Shown: positions 22,634 through 32,065 of the stretch, piece after piece
Layout of the letters: each line of letters starts with the position of its first letter
How positions within the stretch are numbered: the stretch's first letter is position 1
DNA from: Amorphoplanes friuliensis DSM 7358
GTDB taxonomy: Bacteria; Actinomycetota; Actinomycetes; Mycobacteriales; Micromonosporaceae
Direction: 5' to 3'
Assembly (NCBI RefSeq): GCF_000494755.1
Contig: NC_022657.1
Location: 4,006,001 to 4,070,000 of the forward strand
DNA length: 64,000 nucleotides
Made by a program: the position numbers and the translations under genes
The notes under the pieces: generated by a model
What the model was told of the DNA's origin: nothing
Database searches by the model: none
The model's input: the letters and a program-made list of their open reading frames with translations, nothing else

Positions 22634-25600
22634 ATGACCGACGTATCGGTCGATCGTCGTCCCGTCTCCGCCGCCCAGCTGGGCATCTGGGTCGCGCAGC
22701 AGGTGCTGCCGGACAGTCCTCTCTACAACTGCGGCTGTTACTACGAGATCGGTGCGGCGGACCCCGTCCTGCTCGACCGGGCCGTCCGGCACGCGGTCGC
22801 CGAGACCGAGGCGCTGCGGTCGCGGTTCGAGACCATCGACGACGAGTTGTGGCAGCTGGTCGGCCCGGCCGAGCCCGAACCCCTGGAGGTCGTCGACCTG
22901 AGCGCGGAGGCCGACCCGCAGGAGGCCGCGCAGAGCTGGATGCGGGCCGCGATGGCCGGTGTCCGTCCGCTCGGCCGGGGACCGCTGAGCCGCCAGGCCG
23001 TGCTGCTGCTCGGGGCGGACCGGCGGCTCTGGTTCCACGGTTACCACCACGCGGTGCTCGACGGCTTCGGGCAGTCCGTCTATGCCTCCCGCGTCGCCGA
23101 GGTCTACGCCGCCCTCGCCGCCGGGCAGGCGCCGCCGCCACGGGTGTTCACGACCCTCGACGAGGTGCACGCGGACGCGGCCGTCGACCCGTCCACCCGC
23201 CGCTACGCCGCCGACCGCGACTACTGGCTGAACACCTTCGCGGACCGTCCCGAACCGGCGGGGCTCGCCGGGCGTAGCGCCGGCGCGGTGCCGACGCAGC
23301 TGCGCCGCATCCGTGCGCTCACGCCCGAGACAGCGACCCGATTCGCGGCGGCCGCCGGTGCCGTGGGCAGCACCTGGCCCGCAGCCGTGATCGCCGCGGT
23401 CGCCGCCTACTACCACCGGCTGACCGGCCGCGAGGACATCGTCTTCGCCCTGCCCCTCGCCGGTCGCCGCGGGCGCACGTCGCTGACCACCCCGGGCGCG
23501 CTGGTCAACGTGCTGCCGATCCGGCTCACGGTGTCCTCCCGCGACACGTTTGCCGAGCTCGCCGGGCAGGCCGCGCGGCGGCTCGCGGACGTCCTGCGGC
23601 ACCAGCGGTTCCGCGGCGAGCAGCTCTTCCAGGAGCTCGGCCTGACCGGCGAGCGCGCGTTCTGGGGTCCGACGGTCAACGTCATGGGCTTCGGCGGGGA
23701 CCTCGCCCTCGGTGAGCTCACCGCGGTGCCGCACCCGCTCGCGACCGGCCCGGTCCAGGACCTCAAGATCAACTTCTATGGTACGCCCGCAACAGGCGTC
23801 CGCCTCGAGTTCGACGCCGACCCCGCCCTCTACGACGCGGCCGCCGTCGAGGCGCACCAGACGCGGCTCGTCCGGTTGCTGACGGCCCTGGGCGACGACC
23901 CGGCGACCCGCATCGGCGCGGTCGATCTCCTCGACGGCACCGAACGCCACCACCTCCTGCACACCTGGAACGAGACCGCGCCGCTGCACACCGGCCACTA
24001 CCTGCCCGAGCTCTTCGCCGAGCAGGTCGCGCGGACGCCGGACGCGGTAGCGGTCCGGCAGGCGGGCACCGCCCTCACCTATGCCGAGCTCGACGAACGC
24101 GCCAACCGCTTCGCCCGCTACCTGATCGGGCGCGGCGCCGGGCCCGAGCGGCTGGTCGGCGTCCACCTGCCCCGCTCGGCCGACCTCATGGTGGTGCTGC
24201 TCGGCGTCCTCAAGGCCGGTGCCGGGTACCTGCCGATCGACGCGTCGTACCCGCCGGACCGGATCGCCGCCGTGCTCGACGACGCGCGCCCGGTGCTGCT
24301 GGTCGACGACACCGCCGTGCTCGCCGCGTCGGCGGGTCTGCCCGGCACACCCGTCACGGATGCCGAGCGCCGGACGCCCCTGCTGCCCCAGCATCCCGCG
24401 TACGTGATCTACACGTCCGGGTCGACGGGCCGGCCCAAGGGTGTGCTCATCGACCACCGGGCGCTGGGGGAGTTCCTCACCACCTGCCGCGACCGCTATC
24501 CGCAGGCGGCCGGCACAGCCCTGCTGCACTCCTCGATCTCCTTCGACCTGACCGTCACGGTGCTGTTCACACCCCTGGTGGCCGGTGGCTGCGTGGACGT
24601 CGCCGACCTTCCGAACGACGGCCGGCCGCCCGCCTTCGTCAAGGCCACCCCGAGCCACCTCGCGCTGCTGGAGGGCCCGGGCGACAACGCCTCACCGACC
24701 GGCGCCCTGGTCCTCGGTGGCGAGCAACTGCTCGGTGAGGCGCTCGCACCCTGGCGTGCGCGGCACCCGCAGGCCGCCGTCTTCAACGACTACGGGCCGA
24801 CGGAGACCACCGTCAACTGCGCCGACTACCTGCTCGAGCCCGGCGACGACACACCGGCGGGTGCGGTGCCGATCGGCCGTCCGCTGCCCGGCAACCGGTT
24901 GTACGTGCTCGACCCGGCGCTGCAGCCGGTGCCGGCCGGCGCCACCGGGGAGCTCTACATCGGCGGCACCGGCCTGGCCCGGGGGTACGTCAACCGTCCC
25001 GGCCTGACCGGGCAGCGTTTTGTCGCCGACCCCTACGCCGGCCCCGGCGCCCGCATGTACCGCTCCGGCGACCTGGCCCGCCTGCGGGCCGACGGCAACC
25101 TCGAATACCTCGGCCGCATCGACGACCAGGTGAAGATCCGCGGCTACCGGGTCGAGCCCGGTGAGATCGAGGCGGTGCTCGCGAGCGCCGATCAGGTGGC
25201 CCGCTGCGCCGTCGTCGTGCGCGAGGACCGGCCCGGCGACCAGCGGCTCGTCGCATATGTCGTGGCGGCGGACGGGACGGTCGATCCCTCGGCGCTGACC
25301 GCTCACCTGGCGGCGCGGCTGCCGGCGTACATGGTGCCGTCCGCGATCGTCGGGCTGGACGAGCTGCCCTGGACGGCGAACGGCAAGGTCGACCGGCGCG
25401 CGTTGCCCGTACCCCCGCAGCAGGCGCCGGTCGCCGGCCGCGCGCCCGCCTCGCCGCGTCAGGAGATCCTGGCCGGGTTGTTCGCCGAGACCCTCGGTGT
25501 GCCGAGGGTCGGCGCGGACGACGACTTCTTCGCCCTGGGCGGGCACTCCCTGCTCGCGACCCGGCTCGTCAGCCGGGTCCGGTCGGTGTTCGGCGCCGAG

Positions 25601-28600
25601 CTGACCATCGGCCAGGTCTTCCGCAGCCCGACCGTCGCCGGTCTGGCCGCGGGCCTGGACAGGGCCGGGGCCGGGCGGTCCCCGATCACCGCACGGCCCC
25701 GGCCCGGCCGGGTGCCGCTGTCGTTCGCCCAGCAGCGGCTGCGGTTCCTCGATCTCCTGGAGCAGGACAGCACCGCCTACCACGCACCGGGCGCGCTGCG
25801 GCTGACCGGACCGCTGGACCGCACCGCGCTGGCCGCGGCGCTCAACGATCTGGTCGTCCGGCACGAGAGCCTGCGGACGGTGTTCGCCGCGGACGACGAG
25901 GGCTTCCACCAGGTGATCCTCACGCCGGAGCAGGCGCCGGTGCCGCTGCCGGTCGCCGAGCTGGACGAGGCCGCCCTGCCGGACCGGCTCGCCGCCGAGG
26001 CCGCGCAGCCCTTCGACCTGGCCGGTGAACCGGCGATCCGCGCCCGGCTCTTCGTCCTCGGCCCGCAGGACCACGTGCTGCTGCTCGTGCTGCACCACAT
26101 CACCGGTGACGGCTGGTCGATGCGGCCCCTCGCCCGTGACCTCGCCGCGGCCTACCGGGCCCGGCTCACCGGCGGCGAGCCGTCCTGGCCGGCGCTGCCC
26201 GTCCAGTACGCGGACTACACCCTCTGGCAGCACGAGGTCCTCGACACCGAGGGTGAACAGCTCGGCTACTGGCGGCAGAACCTGGCCGGTCTCCCCGCCG
26301 AGCTGGCCCTGCCCGTCGACCGGGCCCGTCACGACGACATGCCCGCGCACGCCGAGCGGGCCTCGGCCGACCTGCCCGCCGAGCTGCACGAGTCGCTGCA
26401 CGCGGTCGCACGTGAGCACGGTGCCAGCCTGTTCATGGTCGTGCAGTCCGCCCTCGCCGCCCTCCTCACCCGGCTCGGGGCGGGGGAGGACATCCCGCTC
26501 GGCACGCCGATCGCCGGGCGCAGCGACGCCGCGGTCGAGGACCTGGTCGGCTTCTTCGCCAACACCCTGGTGATCCGGGCCGACACGACCGGCGACCCGA
26601 CCTTCGGTGAGCTGCTCGGCCGGGTGCGGGAGACCAGCCTCTCCGCCTACGCCCACCAGGACGTCCCCTTCGAGCGGCTGGTCGAGGAGCTGAACCCGCC
26701 GCGGTCGCTGGCCCGGCACCCGCTCTTCCAGGTCTGCCTGACGCTGCACCATGCCGATCCGGCCACCGTGGTCGCCGAGGTGACCGACCTGCCCGGTGTT
26801 GCCGTCCGGATGCTGCCGGTGCCGGGCGCCGACGCGATGTTCGACCTCAACCTGGAGCTGACCGAGCGGTTCACCCCCGACGGCCGGCCCGCGGGTGTCC
26901 GCGTCGATCTCGACGCCGCCGCCGGACTCTTCGACCCGGCCACCGTCCGGGCGCTCACGGACGGGTTCGCCGCCGTGCTCACCTCGGTCGCGGCCGACGC
27001 ACGGCAACGTCTGTCCGAGGTGGACGTTCCTGCTCTGGGAACGCGGCCGGGTCTCACTCCTGCCGAGCCGGTCGTGGTGCCGGCGGTGCGGTCGCGGGCC
27101 CCGCGGACGCCGCAGGAGCAGATCCTGTGCACGCTGTTCGCCGAGACCCTCGACACGGACGCGATCGGCGTCGACGACGACTTCTTCGCCCGGGGCGGGC
27201 ACTCGCTGTCGGCGGTGCGCCTGCTCAGCCGGATCCGCGCCGAACTCGGCGCGGAGGTCTCGATCCGCACGCTCTTTGCGCACCCGACCGTCACCGGGCT
27301 GCTGCCGCACCTGAGCACGGCCACCCGTCCCGCGATCGAGACGGCGGCCCGCCCGGCGCGGCTCCCCCTGTCCTACGCCCAGCAGCGGCTCTGGTTCCTG
27401 CACCACCTCGAGGGCCCGAGTGCCACCTACAACATCCCGGTGGCGCTGCGGCTCACCGGTGACCTCGACCGCTCGGCGCTCACGGCGGCCCTGTCCGACC
27501 TGGTGCTGCGGCACGAGAGCCTGCGTACGGTGTTCGCCCAGGACGAGTCGGGGTCGTACCAGGTGGTCCTGCCCGGGGAGCGGGCCCGGCCCGAGCTGAT
27601 CGTCCGTGCTCTGCCGTCCGCCGGTCGCGAGGAGGCCGTCCGGGAGGCGGCGGCCGAGCCGTTCGACCTCGGCCGGGAGCTGCCGGTGCGCGTCACGCTC
27701 TTCGAGGGCACCGGCGAGCACGTGCTGCTGGTGGTCCTGCACCACATCGCCGGTGACGGCCAGTCGATGGGCCCGCTCGCCCGGGACCTCACCACCGCGT
27801 ACGCCGCCCGTGCCGCCGGATCGGCCCCCGCGTGGGCCCCGCTGCCCGTCCAGTACGCCGACTACACCCTGTGGCAGCGCACGATGCTCGGCGCCGAGGA
27901 CAACCCGGGCAGCGAGTTCGGGCGCCAGCTCGGCTACTGGCGGGAGACCCTGGCCGGCCTGCCCGGGGAACTGCAGCTGCCCACCGACCGCCCGCGGCCG
28001 CCGCGGCAATCGTACCGCGGCGACCGCGTGAGCCGTGGGGTCCCCGCCGAGCTTCACCGCGCGCTGCGGGAGCTCGCCCGCGAGACGCGGTCCAGCCTGG
28101 TCATGGTCGTCCAGGCGGCGCTGGCCACCACCCTGAGCCGGCTCGGCGCGGGCACCGACGTGCCCATCGGCATGCCGATCGCCGGGCGCACCGACGCCGC
28201 CCTCGAGGACCTCGTCGGCTTCTTCGTCAACACCCTGGTGCTGCGCAACGACGTCAGCGGCGAGCCGAGCTTCCGCGACCTCGTGGCCCGGGTGCGGGAG
28301 ACCAACCTCGGCGCGTACGCCCACCAGGACGTCCCGTTCGAGCGTCTCGTCGACGTCCTGAGCCCGGCCCGCTCGCTGGCCCGGCACCCGCTCTTCCAGG
28401 TGCTGCTCGGCTTCGACGACAACACCGAGGCGCTGTCGGCGCTGCGCCTGCCCGGGCTGGCCGTCGAGGCCGGCGCACCGGAGACCGGCCGCGCCAAGTT
28501 CGATCTGTCGTTCTTCTTCGACGAGGCGTACGCCCCGGACGGCACCCCGCAGAGCCTGACCGCCGCGCTCGAGTACAGCACCGACCTGTACGACCGCAGC

Positions 28601-31600
28601 ACCGCCGAGGCGATGCTGGCCACGCTGCTGCGCGTCTGCGCGGGTGTCACCGCCGACCCGGACGTCCCCGTCTCCCGGGTCGACGTGCTGGACGACGCCG
28701 ACCGTGACCGCGTCCTGCGGCACTGGAACCGCGCACCACACCCGGTTGCGGCCGATCTGGTCCCGGACCGGCTGGCGCGGCAGGCGGCGGCCCGGCCCGG
28801 CGAGCTTGCGGTCCTGGCGGACAGCGCGGAGCTGACCTACGGGGAGCTCGACGCCGCCGCGAACAGGCTCGCCCGTCACCTGATCGGCCTGGGCGCCGGC
28901 CCGGAACAGGTCGTCGCGATCGCGCTGCCCCGCACGCCCGGCATGGTGGTCGCCATGGTGGCCGCGCTCAAGACCGGCGCCGCCTACCTGACCCTGGACC
29001 CGGCCGTGCCCGACCAGCGCCTGCGGGCCGTCGTCGCGGACTGCGGCGCAGTCGCGGTGGTCACCGACACGGCGATCGCGCCCCGCCTGGACGGCACCTC
29101 CCGGGCTGTCGTCCTGGACGACCCGGCGACCGCCGCAGCCGTCACCGGACAGCCCGGCACCGCGATCACCGACGCCGACCGGCGGGGCCCGCTCGACCCC
29201 CGCCACCCGGCCTACGTGGTCTACACCTCCGGCTCCACCGGTACGCCCAAGGGTGTCGTCATGCCGATGGGCTCGCTCACCAACCTGCTCGCCTGGCACA
29301 CCGGCACGTACCCGGCCGCCCCCGGCACCCGGACGGCGCAGTTCCTCGCGGTCTCTTTCGACTTCGCCGTCCAGGAGATCCTCCAGGCGCTCGTGGCCGG
29401 CAAGACGCTGGTCCTGCCGGCCGAGCACGTACGCCACGACGCGTACGAGCTGGCCGCGTGGATCGACCGGTACGCCGTCAACGAGCTGTTCGCACCGCGC
29501 CTGGTCATCGACGCCGTACTGGCCGCCGCCGCCGACCGGGGGAGTGACCTGCGCACGCTCACCGACGTCTTCCAGGGCGGCGAGGCGTTCCAGCTCGGTG
29601 ACGAGTTGCGGGCCTGGGCGGCCGGCGGCAACCGCCGGGCGCACAACGTCTACGGTCCGGCCGAGACGCACGCCGTCACCACCGCGACGATGCCCGCTGA
29701 TCCGGCTGCCTGGCCCGCGACCGCGCCGATCGGCCGTCCTCTGTGGAACGCCACGGTGTTCGTCCTCGACGCCCGTCTGCAACCCGTTCCGCTCGGCGCG
29801 CCGGGTGAGCTCTACGTCGGTGGCGCTCAGCTGGCCCGCGGTTACCTGAACCGCCCCGGGCGCACCGCGGAACGGTTTGTCGCCTCGCCGTTCGGCGCAC
29901 CCGGGGACCGGTTGTACCGCACCGGCGACCTCGTCCGGTGGACCCGCGACGGGGAGCTGCAGTTCCTCGGCCGCGGCGACCACCAGGTCAAGATCGGCGG
30001 CTTCCGGGTCGAGCCCGGTGAGGTCGAGGGTGTCCTCGCCGCCCATCCCGGCGTCACGACCGCCGTGGTCGTCCCGCGCGACGACCTGCCGGGTGGGACA
30101 CGCCTCGTCGCGTACGCCGTACCGGACCCGCAGCACGACCTCGGCCCCGACGGCGGCCGGCGGCTGCGCGCTCACCTCGAGGAGCACCTGCCCAGCTATC
30201 TCGTGCCGGCGGCCGTGGTGTTGCTGGACGTGTTGCCACTGACGCCGAACGGCAAGCTCGACCGGGCCGCCCTGCCCGCACCGGAGTTCGGTGGCAGCAC
30301 CGGCCGCGGTCCGCGCGACGACCGGGAAAAGCTCCTGGCGGCGTTGTTCGCCGAGGTGCTGGGTGTGGCCGAGGTCGGTGTGGACGAGGGTTTCTTCGAC
30401 CTGGGTGGTGACAGCATCATGTCGATCCAGTTGGTCAGCCGGGCTCGGCGGGCCGGTCTGGAGCTGTCGGTGCGGGAGGTGTTCGAGCACCGCACGGTCG
30501 AGGCCCTCGCGCCGGTCGTCCGCGAGGTCGGCACCGCCCCGGCGGAGGCGCCGGGCGAGGCCTACGGCGACGTCCCGGCGACCCCGATCATGCACTGGCT
30601 CGCCGACCGGGTCACCACGGCCGCCGTGGTCGACACCTTCAACATGTCGATCGTCCTGCAGGTGCCGGCGACCCTGGCGGTCGCACCGCTGACCACCGCC
30701 GTGCAGGCCGTGGTCGACCGCCACGATGCGCTCCGGGCCCGCCTGCACACCGAGGGCACGTGGAGTCTGACCGTGCCCGAGCCGGGCAGCGTCGACGCCA
30801 CGACCCTCGTGTCGCGGGTGGACGCCACCGACCTCGACGAGCCTGCCCTGAACACCCTGGTCCGGCAGCACGGCCACGCCGCCCGGTCCCGCCTCGACCC
30901 GGCTCGCGGCGTCCAGCTGCAGCTCGTCTGGTTCGACCGGGGCCCGTCCACCGCCGGGCTGCTGCTGGTGCTCGTGCACCACATCGTCATGGACGGCGTG
31001 TCCTGGCGGGTGCTGCTGCCCGACCTGATGGAGGCGTACAGCGCTGCTGAGGCCGGCACCGAGGTGCGGTTGCAGCCGGTCGGCACGTCCCTGCGCCGCT
31101 GGGCTCACGGGCTCGTCGCGGCGGCCGGTGACCCGTTGCGGGCCGCCGAGGCCGGCTGGTGGCGGGACGTGCTGCGGCACAGCGACCCACTGCTCGGCGC
31201 CCGCCCGCTGGATCCGGCCGTCGACACGTACGGAACGGCCGGGTCGCTCACCCGGCACCTGGATCCGGTCGTCACCGAGGCGGTGCTGACCCGGGTGCCG
31301 GCGCTGTTCCACGCCGAGATCAACGACGTGCTGCTGACCGCGTTCGTGCTGGCCTGGTCCCGCTGGCGCGGTGACCGGACGACCGGGCTGCTGCTCGACC
31401 TCGAGGGTCACGGCCGCGAGGAGCACCTGGTCCCGGGCGCCGACCTGTCCCGCACGATCGGCTGGTTCACCGCGATCTTCCCGGTCCGGCTGGACGCCGG
31501 GCCGGTGGACCTGGCCGACGCCTTCGCGGGGGGACCGGCCGCCGGAGCGGTGCTCAAGCGGGTCAAGGAGCAGCTGCGGGCGATCCCCGACAAGGGCCTG

Positions 31601-32065
31601 GGTCACGGGCTGGCCCGCCACCTCGACCCGGGCGCCGCCCCCGGTTTTGCCGGGACAGCCGCACCCCAGGCCGGATTCAACTACCTGGGACGGTTCGCCG
31701 CCCCGGCGCCCGGGTCCGCCGGCTGGACGCCGGTCTTCGGCCTCGAGGCCGTGCCGGGCGAGGAGGACGGCCTGCCCCTGGCCCACACCGTCGACCTGAA
31801 CGCCCGCACCGAGGAGACCGCGGACGGGCCGAGCCTGACCGCGATGTGGACCTGGGCCGGTGAGCTCCTCACGACCGCGCAGGTGGACGAGCTGGCCGGT
31901 CTGTGGTTCGAGGCGCTGGAGGCCCTGGTCGCCCACGCCGACGGTCCGGGCGCGGGCGGGCTCACGCCGTCCGACGTGCCGCTGGCCGTCACCCAGGACG
32001 AGATCGACGCATTCGAGGATGAGTTCCAGGACGAGTTCGACGCCGAGGAAGAGGACGAGCTGTGA
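22634..32065 (+). CDS. pstB: PstB: NRPS, C(starter)-A-T / C-T / C-A-T-E (residues 1-3), module 2 without A domain
   Basis: NRPS of 3143 aa. C1 (about 8-430, HHAVLDG at 138) begins the protein and fits an acyl-accepting starter domain. A1 (450-905) has pocket DLTKVGDVN, an Asp/Asn type; T1 is Ser972. C2 (1010-1450, HHITGDG at 1154) is followed after a linker of about 40 residues by T2 (FFARGGHSL, Ser1524), so no adenylation domain exists in module 2. C3 is at 1560-2000. A3 (2025-2520) has pocket DFQFFGVAV, the pipecolate code. T3 (LGGDSIMSIQL, Ser2594) precedes an epimerisation domain (2635-3100, HHIVMDGVSW) that makes D-pipecolate. The product is acyl-Asx-Dab-D-Pip. The very acidic tail EDEFQDEFDAEEEDEL is probably the docking end for PstC. 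The stop overlaps pstC (GTGA). Confidence 0.93.
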   Translation: MTDVSVDRRPVSAAQLGIWVAQQVLPDSPLYNCGCYYEIGAADPVLLDRAVRHAVAETEALRSRFETIDDELWQLVGPAEPEPLEVVDLSAEADPQEAAQSWMRAAMAGVRPLGRGPLSRQAVLLLGADRRLWFHGYHHAVLDGFGQSVYASRVAEVYAALAAGQAPPPRVFTTLDEVHADAAVDPSTRRYAADRDYWLNTFADRPEPAGLAGRSAGAVPTQLRRIRALTPETATRFAAAAGAVGSTWPAAVIAAVAAYYHRLTGREDIVFALPLAGRRGRTSLTTPGALVNVLPIRLTVSSRDTFAELAGQAARRLADVLRHQRFRGEQLFQELGLTGERAFWGPTVNVMGFGGDLALGELTAVPHPLATGPVQDLKINFYGTPATGVRLEFDADPALYDAAAVEAHQTRLVRLLTALGDDPATRIGAVDLLDGTERHHLLHTWNETAPLHTGHYLPELFAEQVARTPDAVAVRQAGTALTYAELDERANRFARYLIGRGAGPERLVGVHLPRSADLMVVLLGVLKAGAGYLPIDASYPPDRIAAVLDDARPVLLVDDTAVLAASAGLPGTPVTDAERRTPLLPQHPAYVIYTSGSTGRPKGVLIDHRALGEFLTTCRDRYPQAAGTALLHSSISFDLTVTVLFTPLVAGGCVDVADLPNDGRPPAFVKATPSHLALLEGPGDNASPTGALVLGGEQLLGEALAPWRARHPQAAVFNDYGPTETTVNCADYLLEPGDDTPAGAVPIGRPLPGNRLYVLDPALQPVPAGATGELYIGGTGLARGYVNRPGLTGQRFVADPYAGPGARMYRSGDLARLRADGNLEYLGRIDDQVKIRGYRVEPGEIEAVLASADQVARCAVVVREDRPGDQRLVAYVVAADGTVDPSALTAHLAARLPAYMVPSAIVGLDELPWTANGKVDRRALPVPPQQAPVAGRAPASPRQEILAGLFAETLGVPRVGADDDFFALGGHSLLATRLVSRVRSVFGAELTIGQVFRSPTVAGLAAGLDRAGAGRSPITARPRPGRVPLSFAQQRLRFLDLLEQDSTAYHAPGALRLTGPLDRTALAAALNDLVVRHESLRTVFAADDEGFHQVILTPEQAPVPLPVAELDEAALPDRLAAEAAQPFDLAGEPAIRARLFVLGPQDHVLLLVLHHITGDGWSMRPLARDLAAAYRARLTGGEPSWPALPVQYADYTLWQHEVLDTEGEQLGYWRQNLAGLPAELALPVDRARHDDMPAHAERASADLPAELHESLHAVAREHGASLFMVVQSALAALLTRLGAGEDIPLGTPIAGRSDAAVEDLVGFFANTLVIRADTTGDPTFGELLGRVRETSLSAYAHQDVPFERLVEELNPPRSLARHPLFQVCLTLHHADPATVVAEVTDLPGVAVRMLPVPGADAMFDLNLELTERFTPDGRPAGVRVDLDAAAGLFDPATVRALTDGFAAVLTSVAADARQRLSEVDVPALGTRPGLTPAEPVVVPAVRSRAPRTPQEQILCTLFAETLDTDAIGVDDDFFARGGHSLSAVRLLSRIRAELGAEVSIRTLFAHPTVTGLLPHLSTATRPAIETAARPARLPLSYAQQRLWFLHHLEGPSATYNIPVALRLTGDLDRSALTAALSDLVLRHESLRTVFAQDESGSYQVVLPGERARPELIVRALPSAGREEAVREAAAEPFDLGRELPVRVTLFEGTGEHVLLVVLHHIAGDGQSMGPLARDLTTAYAARAAGSAPAWAPLPVQYADYTLWQRTMLGAEDNPGSEFGRQLGYWRETLAGLPGELQLPTDRPRPPRQSYRGDRVSRGVPAELHRALRELARETRSSLVMVVQAALATTLSRLGAGTDVPIGMPIAGRTDAALEDLVGFFVNTLVLRNDVSGEPSFRDLVARVRETNLGAYAHQDVPFERLVDVLSPARSLARHPLFQVLLGFDDNTEALSALRLPGLAVEAGAPETGRAKFDLSFFFDEAYAPDGTPQSLTAALEYSTDLYDRSTAEAMLATLLRVCAGVTADPDVPVSRVDVLDDADRDRVLRHWNRAPHPVAADLVPDRLARQAAARPGELAVLADSAELTYGELDAAANRLARHLIGLGAGPEQVVAIALPRTPGMVVAMVAALKTGAAYLTLDPAVPDQRLRAVVADCGAVAVVTDTAIAPRLDGTSRAVVLDDPATAAAVTGQPGTAITDADRRGPLDPRHPAYVVYTSGSTGTPKGVVMPMGSLTNLLAWHTGTYPAAPGTRTAQFLAVSFDFAVQEILQALVAGKTLVLPAEHVRHDAYELAAWIDRYAVNELFAPRLVIDAVLAAAADRGSDLRTLTDVFQGGEAFQLGDELRAWAAGGNRRAHNVYGPAETHAVTTATMPADPAAWPATAPIGRPLWNATVFVLDARLQPVPLGAPGELYVGGAQLARGYLNRPGRTAERFVASPFGAPGDRLYRTGDLVRWTRDGELQFLGRGDHQVKIGGFRVEPGEVEGVLAAHPGVTTAVVVPRDDLPGGTRLVAYAVPDPQHDLGPDGGRRLRAHLEEHLPSYLVPAAVVLLDVLPLTPNGKLDRAALPAPEFGGSTGRGPRDDREKLLAALFAEVLGVAEVGVDEGFFDLGGDSIMSIQLVSRARRAGLELSVREVFEHRTVEALAPVVREVGTAPAEAPGEAYGDVPATPIMHWLADRVTTAAVVDTFNMSIVLQVPATLAVAPLTTAVQAVVDRHDALRARLHTEGTWSLTVPEPGSVDATTLVSRVDATDLDEPALNTLVRQHGHAARSRLDPARGVQLQLVWFDRGPSTAGLLLVLVHHIVMDGVSWRVLLPDLMEAYSAAEAGTEVRLQPVGTSLRRWAHGLVAAAGDPLRAAEAGWWRDVLRHSDPLLGARPLDPAVDTYGTAGSLTRHLDPVVTEAVLTRVPALFHAEINDVLLTAFVLAWSRWRGDRTTGLLLDLEGHGREEHLVPGADLSRTIGWFTAIFPVRLDAGPVDLADAFAGGPAAGAVLKRVKEQLRAIPDKGLGHGLARHLDPGAAPGFAGTAAPQAGFNYLGRFAAPAPGSAGWTPVFGLEAVPGEEDGLPLAHTVDLNARTEETADGPSLTAMWTWAGELLTTAQVDELAGLWFEALEALVAHADGPGAGGLTPSDVPLAVTQDEIDAFEDEFQDEFDAEEEDEL
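30281..30590 (+). repeat. Near-identical T-E segment, copy 1 (in pstB)
   Basis: This 310-base stretch covers the end of A3, the carrier domain T3 and the entry to the epimerisation domain. It is nearly identical to 50302-50611 in pstC, including a long run of silent positions. Both lie just before an E domain. Such DNA-level identity 20 kb apart points to recent duplication or gene conversion of the T-E junction. Confidence 0.85.

Noticed and set aside
24692..31936. A very long open frame (about 2400 codons) on the minus strand opposite pstB
   Set aside because: It is the antisense shadow of pstB caused by high third-position G+C; the product is low-complexity Gly/Arg/Val sequence without any domain. 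The same holds for minus frames at 33445-36396, 36733-43503, 43951-47973, 48322-51069 and 56520-58751.
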